Shown in pieces: positions 1 through 6,741 of a stretch of 28,808 nt of DNA. Under the pieces are notes generated by a model. That model made no database searches, was not told the origin of the DNA, and worked only from the letters and a program-made list of their open reading frames with translations. Each line of letters starts with the position of its first letter. The first letter of the stretch is position 1. The stretch spans positions 1 to 28,808 of the forward strand of contig JAHHUC010000021.1 in NCBI GenBank assembly GCA_020024215.1, in the 5' to 3' direction. Position numbers and translations under genes: made by a program. The DNA comes from Oscillospiraceae bacterium (GTDB lineage Bacteria > Bacillota > Clostridia > Oscillospirales > Ruminococcaceae).

Positions 1-18
1 TCTCAAGACAGCTTTGCT

Positions 19-47
19 ATTATAACTCTATATCTTATGTTTGTCAA
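19..47 (-). promoter_or_regulatory. Consensus sigma-A promoter reading out of the window
   Basis: On the minus strand there is a perfect TTGACA (complement of 42-47), a 17-nt spacer and a perfect TATAAT (complement of 19-24). Transcription would start near position 12 and leave the window to the left. The driven gene is not visible. A match this close to consensus is typical of strong promoters such as those of stable RNAs or ribosomal proteins, but that is inference. Confidence 0.8.
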
Positions 48-126
48 CAGTTTTTTTAAGTTAAATTCCCATTTTTACATATTTCTGCTTTTTTCGGCTT
101 AAAAAGCCATTTTAAAAGCAAGGCGG

Positions 127-801
127 CTATATGCTGTCATCAACTGCTATGATTTTTTCAAAAACCGCAGTCATTCTGGGTGAAATGGCCTTATCCATAT
201 GCTCACAGCCAAAATACCAATGCTTATACCTTACATTCCTGCTGATATTAAGAAGGAATGACACCAGATTGTTCTGATGGGGCACATCGTTTATTTCAAC
301 AACAAAATCGGAATGAGGATTCTGATGGGTTATGACAAGATCCACCGAAAAGTCATTTTTGCCGAGATTTTTTTCCGCCTCCTTCAGCTCCTTTTCTGAG
401 GGCATCTCCTCCGGCCACCAGCTTTCCCCCATTATACGGTCGTCAATGTCGCTGCTGTGTCCTCCGCCAAGGGCGAAAATCCTTTTGCCCTCAATTTCAA
501 ATACCTCTCCCCTTTTAAGATAAAAAAGATTTTCGTTTATCTCCCTGACCTTGCCGCCGAACATCTCCTTTTCGGGGTAATTTTTAAGCAGCTCCAAATT
601 ATCGTGTGTGCCGTCAATAAAAAGACAGGTGCATCTGAGCTTTTTGAATTTTTCAAGTATTTGCTGTTCATCCTTTGAGCCGTTCCAGATAAAGCCGAAA
701 TCTCCGCACACTATTATGTAATCTCTGTGCCTGAGAAAGGGCTTTCTGAACTTTTTGAACCTTTCAAAATCTCCGTGTGTGTCCCCAGTTATGAATATCA
801 T
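127..801 (-). CDS. Metallophosphoesterase family protein (calcineurin-like)
   Basis: This is a 224-residue calcineurin-like metallophosphoesterase, expected to be a cytoplasmic two-metal phosphohydrolase; the substrate cannot be told. The metal-ligand motifs appear in family order: GDTHGD at residues 6-11, GDFG at 33-36, GTHDN at 64-68 (in place of the usual GNHD/E), GGGHSSD near 112-118, THQNP near 159 and FGCEHMDK near the C-terminus. The open frame extends upstream to a TTG at 819, but the ATG at 801 is preferred. GGAAAGG lies 9 nt before it, and the protein then starts directly on the first beta-strand. It is a single gene, divergent from the carboxypeptidase homologue at 955. Its stop lies about 80 bp before the outward-facing promoter at 19-47. 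The family is clear; the physiological role is unknown. Confidence 0.88.
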   Translation of the reverse strand: MIFITGDTHGDFERFKKFRKPFLRHRDYIIVCGDFGFIWNGSKDEQQILEKFKKLRCTCLFIDGTHDNLELLKNYPEKEMFGGKVREINENLFYLKRGEVFEIEGKRIFALGGGHSSDIDDRIMGESWWPEEMPSEKELKEAEKNLGKNDFSVDLVITHQNPHSDFVVEINDVPHQNNLVSFLLNISRNVRYKHWYFGCEHMDKAISPRMTAVFEKIIAVDDSI

Positions 802-865
802 AAAAAAATGCCTTTCCAAAAGTTATAAAATATTTTTAAACAGTAAATTAAATGCTCAAAATTTA

Positions 866-874
866 TGTTATAAT
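866..874 (+). promoter_or_regulatory. Extended -10 promoter upstream of the carboxypeptidase homologue
   Basis: TG-T-TATAAT (TG at 866-867, TATAAT at 869-874) is an extended -10 element. No good -35 is seen at the right distance. It would give a leader of about 75 nt before the ATG at 955. Confidence 0.5.
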
Positions 875-954
875 AGCAGTTGCAGAATAAATTCTCTCAA
901 GAAGAATAAGAACATAACCTATTCCATATTATATTATACATTAAGAGGTATGCA

Positions 955-2283
955 ATGAAAAGATTTATATCAAGCTTTCTTGTTTTTATTATACTTACCG
1001 GCTTTCTGTCATTTACTTCTATGGCAGACAGCTACACTCCCCCTTTTGAGGTCAATGCCCAAAGCGTATATATGGCAAATTTGGACAGCAATATGATGAT
1101 ATATGAAAAATCTGCCGACAGCAAGGTTTCCTGCGACATTTTAAGCCAGCTTATGACAATAGTGCTGTCCATAGAAAATATTGAAAACCCCCAGAGCACG
1201 CAGATCTCCATGAAGGGATACATTCAGGATGAGATGAGCGACGCAGGAAGAAAATTCGGCGGTATTCCGCTGGGAGGGCTTTACAAGGGTGAAAAGCTTT
1301 CGGCGCTGAACCTTATGTATGCCGTGATGCTGCAAAATGCAAGCGAGGCAGCTTATATGCTTTCGGATTATGTAGGAGACGGCTCAGAATCTTATTTTGT
1401 GCAGATGATGAACCACAGAGCGCAGGAATTGGGCATGAAAAACACACATTTTACCAACTCCTCGGGACTGCCGGATGAAAATGCCTACACCAGCGCATAT
1501 GATGCATACATTCTGGCAAGACACGCCCTGACACTTCCTGTATTCAACGATCTTATCTCGGTTAAAAGCTACAACGGAGGGCCCACCAGCCGGCAGGATG
1601 AATTGTATTGGTACACGCTCAACAGCTTTTTAAAAAGCAGCTCGGAATATTACAGACCTGATTTCACCGCCGTGAAGATAGGCTCCAGCTCCTTGACAGG
1701 TCAAAGCTCCTCGGTGATATTTGCCAAGAAAAACGGATACACCTATGCCCTCTCCATACTGAACTGCCGCAGCGATTCCGGTGAAAAAAGCGACAATAAG
1801 GCTGCTGTATTTTCAGAATCCATACGGCTTTTTGACTGGGCATTTTCCACCTTTAAGGTAAAAACTCTTCTGGAACAGGGCAAAAGCTTTCAGGAGGTGC
1901 CCTTGAAGCTATGCGCCGGCAAGGACTTTTTAAGATGCATGAGCGCCCATGATTTTTCCGCACTTATACCGGATGAAATAGAGGCCTCCAGCGTGAAATT
2001 TGAGCTTTCTCTTCCAAATTTTGTGAATGCACCGGTGAAAAAAGGGGACATTATAGGAACAGCCACACTGGTTCTGGCCGGAAAGCCCATAGGAAAGGTC
2101 GCCATTGTTTCAGCCGAAAATGCGCAAAGCTCCTCACTTTTGGTGGTAATGGAAAATCTGCATCGGCTGATAAGAGGCTATCCCTTCAAATTTATAGTCT
2201 GCTTTATAGCAATTTCAATATTGTTCTATGTGACATACACCATACTCAACAACAGAAACAGAATGAGATACAGGAAAAGATAA
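955..2283 (+). CDS. D-alanyl-D-alanine carboxypeptidase (S11) homologue, probably catalytically inactive
   Basis: The 442-residue protein has the architecture of a low-molecular-weight penicillin-binding protein. It has a signal peptide at 1-24, a peptidase S11 domain to about 300, a PBP5_C-like beta domain at about 305-395 and a C-terminal membrane segment at 411-430 with a basic tail. Alignment to DacA/DacF-type enzymes is anchored by YEKSAD, LMT, a GMKNTHF/NSSGL block (160-172) and APVKKGDIIG (359-368). The three catalytic motifs are degenerate: SxxK reads I62-L-S-Q65, SxN reads N128-A-S130 and KTG reads K241-I-G243. The nucleophile Ser, its Lys and the SxN Ser and Asn are therefore gone while the frame is intact. 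The start has AAGAGG at 943-948, 6 nt before the ATG. It is monocistronic and followed by a terminator. It probably acts as a non-catalytic muropeptide-binding or regulatory protein at the outer membrane face; that role is inference. Confidence 0.85.
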   Translation: MKRFISSFLVFIILTGFLSFTSMADSYTPPFEVNAQSVYMANLDSNMMIYEKSADSKVSCDILSQLMTIVLSIENIENPQSTQISMKGYIQDEMSDAGRKFGGIPLGGLYKGEKLSALNLMYAVMLQNASEAAYMLSDYVGDGSESYFVQMMNHRAQELGMKNTHFTNSSGLPDENAYTSAYDAYILARHALTLPVFNDLISVKSYNGGPTSRQDELYWYTLNSFLKSSSEYYRPDFTAVKIGSSSLTGQSSSVIFAKKNGYTYALSILNCRSDSGEKSDNKAAVFSESIRLFDWAFSTFKVKTLLEQGKSFQEVPLKLCAGKDFLRCMSAHDFSALIPDEIEASSVKFELSLPNFVNAPVKKGDIIGTATLVLAGKPIGKVAIVSAENAQSSSLLVVMENLHRLIRGYPFKFIVCFIAISILFYVTYTILNNRNRMRYRKR

Positions 2284-2287
2284 AATG

Positions 2288-2323
2288 AAAATGCCCATGA
2301 AATCAAGAATTTCAGGGCATTTT
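2288..2323 (+). terminator. Intrinsic terminator after the carboxypeptidase homologue
   Basis: A 9-bp stem AAAATGCCC (2288-2296) / GGGCATTTT (2315-2323) is extended by TGAAAT/ATTTCA around a CAAGA loop with one bulged A. It starts 5 nt after the stop codon and ends in a T-rich stretch. Confidence 0.75.
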
Positions 2324-2357
2324 GCTTTATGTGAAAATATTTGTTAAGCAAACAGCA

Positions 2358-2387
2358 AAAAAGCATATCAATCGGCAGCTGCTTTTT
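2358..2387. terminator. Hairpin with T-tracts on both strands, possible bidirectional terminator
   Basis: AAAAAGCA (2358-2365) pairs with TGCTTTTT (2380-2387), giving an 8-bp stem with U-rich 3' sides whichever strand is read. It could back up the terminator at 2288 on the plus strand or end transcripts coming from proS on the minus strand. The GC content of the stem is low. Confidence 0.4.
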
Positions 2388-2406
2388 CTCATGCTTTAAT
2401 TTTTAA

Positions 2407-2445
2407 TTTCTTTAAATTACTCTTTCAAAAGGTAATTTAAAGAAA
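2407..2445. repeat. Long AT-rich inverted repeat
   Basis: The 14-bp arm at 2407-2420 is perfectly complementary to 2432-2445. The inner CTTT-CA-AAAG adds 4 bp beyond a single bulged T. There is no T-run immediately after it on either strand, so it does not look like a standard terminator. It lies just left of the repeat array. Confidence 0.7.
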
Positions 2446-2472
2446 AACAGACTATACTGCTGCTGCCTGAAT

Positions 2473-2968
2473 TTTTTTAAGAAATCGGCGCAGGCACTAG
2501 GGTCTTGCAAAAATCTTTCTCACCTGTGCGAATTAAAATTCTTTGCAAGCTTTCTTTTAAGAAAGCGGCGCAGGAAGAAAAAATTTGCAAAATTAAGCCT
2601 GACTTTAATGTGCTTATCATCACAAAATGTCAATCTGTAACACACGCAGGCATAAAAGTTATGCAAATATCTTTCTCACCTGTGCGAAATAAAATTCTTT
2701 GCAAGCTTTCTTTTAAGAAAGCGACGCAGGAATTAAAGTTGTGCTAAAGGCTTTCTTTCCTGTGCGAATTAAAGTTCTTTGCAAGCTTTCTTTAAGAAAG
2801 CGGCGCAGGAATTAAAGTTGTGCTAAAAGCTTTCTTTCCTGTGCGGATTTAAGTTCTTTGCAAGCTTTCTTTCAAGAAAGCGGCGCAGGAATTAAAGTTG
2901 TGCTAAAGGCTTTCTTTTCTGTGCGAATTAAAATTCTTTGCAAGCTTTCTTTTAAGAAAGCGGAAAAA
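2473..2968 (+). repeat. Array of about 80-bp structured repeats (five units plus a fragment)
   Basis: Five units share the core CTGTGCG-AATTAAAATTC-TTTGCAA-GCTTTCTTTTAAGAAAGC-GGCGCAGG. They begin at about 2524, 2680, 2760, 2839 and 2919, and a degraded fragment lies at 2473-2494. Spacing is 79-80 bp for units 2-5. Units 1 and 2 are 156 bp apart because of a longer spacer (2575-2670). Each core can fold as a three-stem element: outer stem CCTGTGC/GCGCAGG (one G-U), hairpin GAATT/AATTC and hairpin GCTTTCTT/AAGAAAGC. Differences between units fall mostly in loops or make G-U pairs, for example AATTC to AGTTC. Unit 5 loses the right arm of the outer stem. The array fills the gap between the convergent dac-like gene and proS. 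Inverted copies occur at 26.57-26.90 kb. Short open frames across it are only repeat translations. Confidence 0.9.
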
Positions 2969-2978
2969 GCGGTGAAGA

Positions 2979-4415
2979 TTAGTATGCGCGGCCCCAGATT
3001 ATCATTGTCTCTGCCTTTTTGCCGCAGATGGGGCAGACATCTCCCAATTCCTCCTGCTCATTGGGCATACAGCGGGAGGTAAGCCCTGCCTTTTCCTTCA
3101 TATACATCTCGCACTCTAAATTTTTGCACCACATGGTCTTTAAAAAGCCGGTCTTGTTCTTGGCAAAATCCATGATTTCATCCATGCTGTGCGCCTTGTA
3201 TGTGTGGCTCTGAAGATTTTCTTTTGCCTGTGCATAAAGTCCGTCATGCACCTCTTTAAGAAGCTTGGGGATTTCGTTTGCAATCTCACTTAAAGGAATT
3301 ATGTGCTTTTCCCTGTTGTGGCGTGTAACAGCCACGCACTCGCCCTTTTCTATGTCCTTAGGGCCCAATTCAATTCTCACAGGGATTCCCTTCATCTCAT
3401 GCTCGGAGAACTTCCAGCCGGGGGCGTTGTCGCTGTCATCAAGCTTCACTCTGCAAACCTGCTTCAATTCATTTAAAAGCTGCTCTGCTCTTTCCAAAAC
3501 TCCCTCTTTATGCTGTGCAACAGGAATGATAACAACCTGAGTGGGGGCGATTGCAGGAGGAAGTACGAGGCCGTCATCATCGCCGTGGCACATGATGATA
3601 GCTCCTATAAGTCTGGTGGAAACTCCCCAGGAGGTCTGATGAGGATAAGCAGGCTTATTGTCCCTGCCCTGGAAGCTTATGTCAAATGCCCTTGCAAAGC
3701 CGTCGCCGAAATAGTGGCTGGTTCCGGATTGAAGTGCCTTTCCGTCATGCATCATAGCCTCGATTGTATATGTGCTCTCTGCTCCTGCAAATTTTTCCTT
3801 GTCTGTCTTTTTGCCCTTTATAACGGGTATAGCCAGATAATCCTCCAAAAATTTTGCATAAAGGTCAAGAATGAACAGCGTCTCCTCCTTGGCATCCTGA
3901 GCGGTTTCGTGCATGGTGTGGCCCTCCTGCCACCAAAATTCGCTGGTTCTCAAAAAGGGCCTTGTGGTCTTTTCCCATCTTACAACATTTCCCCACTGGT
4001 TGTAAAGCTTGGGAAGATCTCTGTAAGAATGGATGACTGTTTTAAAATGCTCGCAGAAAAGCGTCTCGGATGTAGGCCTTACGCAAAGTCTTTCGGAAAG
4101 CTTTTCGCTTCCGCCCTGTGTTACCCATGCAACCTCGGGAGCAAAGCCCTTTACATGGTCCTTTTCCTTTTGAAGCAGGCCCTCGGGTATAAAGATGGGG
4201 AGCATTATGTTCTCATGATTGGACTGCTTGAGCATAGCATCCAGAGTGTCCCTTATATTTTCCCAAAGGGCAGTTCCGTAGGGACGCACCACCATGCAGC
4301 CCTTTACTGATGAATAATCAGCCAGCTCCGCCTTTTTGACAATGTCGGTATACCACTTTGCAAAGTCCTCGTCTCTGGATGTGATATCCCTGACCATCTT
4401 CTTTTTATCTGCCAT
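2979..4415 (-). CDS. proS: Prolyl-tRNA synthetase, archaeal/eukaryotic type
   Basis: This class II synthetase charges tRNA-Pro with proline in the cytoplasm. The 478 residues match the short archaeal/eukaryote-like ProS, not the longer bacterial type with an inserted editing domain. Motif 2 lies around 146-167 (RWEKTTRPFLRTSEF), and motif 3 and the substrate region around 262-285 (SWGVSTRLIGA). An anticodon-binding domain follows from about 290. The C-terminal zinc-binding domain has C430, C435, C461 and C464 and ends in the characteristic terminal Tyr (WGRAY). The frame is open up to a TTG at 4469, but the ATG at 4415 is chosen. GGGAG sits 8 nt upstream and the MADKKK start is typical. It follows acpP, with a terminator in the gap, so it probably has its own promoter. 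The 105-bp gap is too short for a T-box leader. Its 3' end abuts the repeat array. Confidence 0.97.
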   Translation of the reverse strand: MADKKKMVRDITSRDEDFAKWYTDIVKKAELADYSSVKGCMVVRPYGTALWENIRDTLDAMLKQSNHENIMLPIFIPEGLLQKEKDHVKGFAPEVAWVTQGGSEKLSERLCVRPTSETLFCEHFKTVIHSYRDLPKLYNQWGNVVRWEKTTRPFLRTSEFWWQEGHTMHETAQDAKEETLFILDLYAKFLEDYLAIPVIKGKKTDKEKFAGAESTYTIEAMMHDGKALQSGTSHYFGDGFARAFDISFQGRDNKPAYPHQTSWGVSTRLIGAIIMCHGDDDGLVLPPAIAPTQVVIIPVAQHKEGVLERAEQLLNELKQVCRVKLDDSDNAPGWKFSEHEMKGIPVRIELGPKDIEKGECVAVTRHNREKHIIPLSEIANEIPKLLKEVHDGLYAQAKENLQSHTYKAHSMDEIMDFAKNKTGFLKTMWCKNLECEMYMKEKAGLTSRCMPNEQEELGDVCPICGKKAETMIIWGRAY

Positions 4416-4474
4416 TTTAAAAACTCCCAACTGCCCTGAGGGCTTTAATATATCCTTTAAGTAAAACAAATTTA

Positions 4475-4514
4475 TAAAAAGAAAGCAAGCTCCTTAAAAA
4501 GAAGAGCCTGCTTT
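4475..4514 (-). terminator. Intrinsic terminator after acpP
   Basis: On the minus strand, AAAGCAGGCTC (complement of 4504-4514) pairs with GAGCTTGCTTT (complement of 4482-4492), with one G-U pair, and is followed by CTTTTTAT. It begins 6 nt beyond the acpP stop. Confidence 0.85.
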
Positions 4515-4520
4515 TTCTGC

Positions 4521-4751
4521 TTACTGAACGTTTTCTTCAATATAGTGAACGATGTCGCCGACAGTTTTCATTTCCTCGATAACCTCGTCGGGGATCTCCT
4601 GGTCGAACTCGTCCTCAAGGCTCATCACCAAGTCAACTACGTCTAAGGAATCGGCACCCAGATCGTCGATAACGGTAGATTCCATTGTAATATCGTCTTC
4701 ATTGAGATCCAGCTGCTGAGCTAATATGCTCCTGACTTTTTCGAAAACCAT
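4521..4751 (-). CDS. acpP: Acyl carrier protein
   Basis: This 76-residue acidic four-helix protein carries growing fatty acyl chains on a 4'-phosphopantetheine arm in type II fatty acid synthesis. The attachment site is Ser35 in the GADSLD motif (32-37), and the length is the usual one. GAGGAGGG lies 5 nt before the ATG. It has its own terminator and is not next to other fatty acid genes; it sits alone between aspS and proS. The 196-bp upstream region is AT-rich with a TATAAT (complement of 4863-4868) but no convincing -35. Confidence 0.97.
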   Translation of the reverse strand: MVFEKVRSILAQQLDLNEDDITMESTVIDDLGADSLDVVDLVMSLEDEFDQEIPDEVIEEMKTVGDIVHYIEENVQ

Positions 4752-4947
4752 TTCTACCCTCCTCAGTAAAAATCACATATAATTTGCGTCACTTACCTTT
4801 AGTTCCGCAACACATCAACAATAATAACTTCTTTTTCAGCCTTTGGCAATAGTAAAGTTTCAATTATATTAAATTTTAACAAACTGCCATAAATAACAGC
4901 CAAAATTTATACAAACTTATTGTCATTTGATGAAATTTATATAGTTT

Positions 4948-6723
4948 TTAGTTTTCTCTGATTGCTATGGACAGCTCCTCTAGGGATTTGTCATCCACAA
5001 AGGAGGGGCACTGTGTCATAAGCTCGGAGGCGTTTTGAACCTTGGGGAAGGCTATTACATCCTTTATGTTGTCATCATCAAGAAGTATCATCATCAGCCT
5101 GTCAAGACCGTATGCCATGCCGCCGTGGGGCGGAACGCCATAGGAGAAGGCATCCAGCAGAAAGCCGAACCTCTCGTGAGCTGTTTCCTCGCTCATGCCC
5201 AGTGCGGCAAACATCCTGCTTTGCAAATCGGGGTCGGATATTCTTATGGAGCCTCCGCCCACCTCATAGCCGTTGAAAACAAGGTCATATGCCCTTGCCC
5301 TTGCCTTGTCCCTGTCTGTTTCCATAAGCTCCACATCATCAAGGTTGGGGCAGGTGAAGGGGTGGTGCTTGGCATAATATCTGCCGTCATCCTCGTCATA
5401 TTCAAAGAGGGGGAAATCTGTCACCCACAAAAGGGAATATTTTCCCTTTGGAACCAGCTTGAGCTTTTTGGAGAGATTAAGCCTCAGGGCGCCCAAAGCG
5501 GCATAAACAACAGAATTTTTATCTGCAACCACCAAAAGCACGTCTCCCTCCTCATAGCCCATCCTCTCATGGAAGGCATTTATCTCAGCTTCTGTGAGGA
5601 ATTTTTCAAAGGAGGAGGATTTTGCCCCGTCAGCCCAGCGGGAGAAGGCAAGGCCCTTTGCCTTATACTGCTTAACAACCTCTGTCAGCCTGTCAATTTC
5701 CTTTCTTGAAAGCTCCTTAGCGGCTCCCTTTACATTTATAGCCCTTACAGAGCCCCTTTCCAGGGCATTTTTGAAAACTGCAAATTCTGTATCTGCAAAT
5801 ATATCGGAGCAGTTTACAAGCTCAAGGCCGAATCTTGTGTCCGGCTTATCAGATCCAAACCTCTCCATCGCCTCGTTGTATGTAATTCTGGGCAGAGGAA
5901 GCTCCAGATCCTCGTTCCAGACCTCCTTCAAAAGCTTTTTCATAAAGCCCTCGTTCATATCCTGAACGTCCTTTTCATTTACAAAGCTCATCTCTATGTC
6001 TATCTGTGTAAATTCAGGCTGCCTGTCCGCTCTTAAATCCTCATCTCTGAAGCACTTTGCAATCTGCATATAGCGGTCAAAGCCGGAGAGCATGAGAAGC
6101 TGCTTATAAAGCTGGGGGGATTGGGGCAGAGCATAGAATTTGCCCTTGTGAACTCTCGAGGGAACAAGATAGTCCCTTGCGCCCTCCGGTGTGGATTTTA
6201 TAAGCATGGGCGTCTCAATTTCCACAAAGCGGTTTTCATCAAAATAATCCCTTGCTATCTTGCTAACCCTGTGGCGCAGCATGATGGCATCCTGAAGGGG
6301 CTTTCTTCTCAAATCCAGATATCTGTACTTAAGCCTCAGCTCCTCGTTGGTCTTTATGTCGTCCTTTATGTCAAAGGGGGTGGTTTTGGAGGCTGAAAGT
6401 ATTCTCAATTCGCTGACATAAACCTCCACAGCTCCTGTTTTAAGCTGTGGATTTTTGCTCTCTCTCTCCCTTAAAATGCCCCTTGCGGCAATGACAAACT
6501 CACCTCTTACAGAAAAGGCCTTGTCAAACACAGGCTTTGGGGTTTTGTCATCAAAGGAGAGCTGGCAGATACCGGTCCTGTCCCTTAAATCAATGAATAT
6601 GAGGTTGCCTAAGTCTCTTTGCCTTTGGCACCATCCGCAGACAACTACCTCCTCCCCCTGCTTGGCATCTGTTATTTCTCCGCAGTAGTGTGTGCGGGAA
6701 ATGCCTGACATATTTTCAAGCAT
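4948..6723 (-). CDS. aspS: Aspartyl-tRNA synthetase, bacterial type
   Basis: This class IIb synthetase charges tRNA-Asp (or tRNA-Asp and tRNA-Asn if non-discriminating). The 591 residues are full length for bacterial AspRS. They comprise an N-terminal OB-fold anticodon domain (about 13-105, RDLGNLIFIDLRDRTG), motif 1 around 165-175, motif 2 at 224-242 (CFRDEDLRADRQPEFTQID), a GAD insertion (about 305-420) and motif 3 at 534-545 (HGGMAYGLDRLM). The ATG at 6723 has AGGAAG 6 nt upstream. It lies 18 bp downstream of hisS, the conserved Firmicute hisS-aspS pair, and they are very likely co-transcribed. Whether Asn-tRNA is made via GatCAB cannot be judged here. Confidence 0.98.
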   Translation of the reverse strand: MLENMSGISRTHYCGEITDAKQGEEVVVCGWCQRQRDLGNLIFIDLRDRTGICQLSFDDKTPKPVFDKAFSVRGEFVIAARGILRERESKNPQLKTGAVEVYVSELRILSASKTTPFDIKDDIKTNEELRLKYRYLDLRRKPLQDAIMLRHRVSKIARDYFDENRFVEIETPMLIKSTPEGARDYLVPSRVHKGKFYALPQSPQLYKQLLMLSGFDRYMQIAKCFRDEDLRADRQPEFTQIDIEMSFVNEKDVQDMNEGFMKKLLKEVWNEDLELPLPRITYNEAMERFGSDKPDTRFGLELVNCSDIFADTEFAVFKNALERGSVRAINVKGAAKELSRKEIDRLTEVVKQYKAKGLAFSRWADGAKSSSFEKFLTEAEINAFHERMGYEEGDVLLVVADKNSVVYAALGALRLNLSKKLKLVPKGKYSLLWVTDFPLFEYDEDDGRYYAKHHPFTCPNLDDVELMETDRDKARARAYDLVFNGYEVGGGSIRISDPDLQSRMFAALGMSEETAHERFGFLLDAFSYGVPPHGGMAYGLDRLMMILLDDDNIKDVIAFPKVQNASELMTQCPSFVDDKSLEELSIAIREN

Positions 6724-6741
6724 ACGCTTCTTCCTTTCCTT

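Noticed and set aside
96..108. GGCTT-AAA-AAGCC hairpin as terminator of the metallophosphoesterase gene
   Set aside because: The stem is 5 bp and the minus strand is followed by GAAAAAAG, not a T-run.
2473..2968. CRISPR array
   Set aside because: The units are about 80 bp with internal hairpins and conserved linkers. There are no unique spacers of constant length and no cas genes.
2505..3082. Small plus-strand open frames across the repeat array
   Set aside because: They are translations of the repeats (recurring SFKKA and KILCKL), have no ribosome binding sites and run into antisense of proS.
3510..4310. 266-codon open frame antisense to proS
   Set aside because: Shadow of proS; the product has no recognisable domain or ribosome binding site.
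4416..4520. T-box leader for proS
   Set aside because: The gap is only 105 bp, mostly the acpP terminator; no T-box sequence is seen.
5035..5709. 224-codon open frame antisense to aspS
   Set aside because: Shadow of aspS with no independent evidence.
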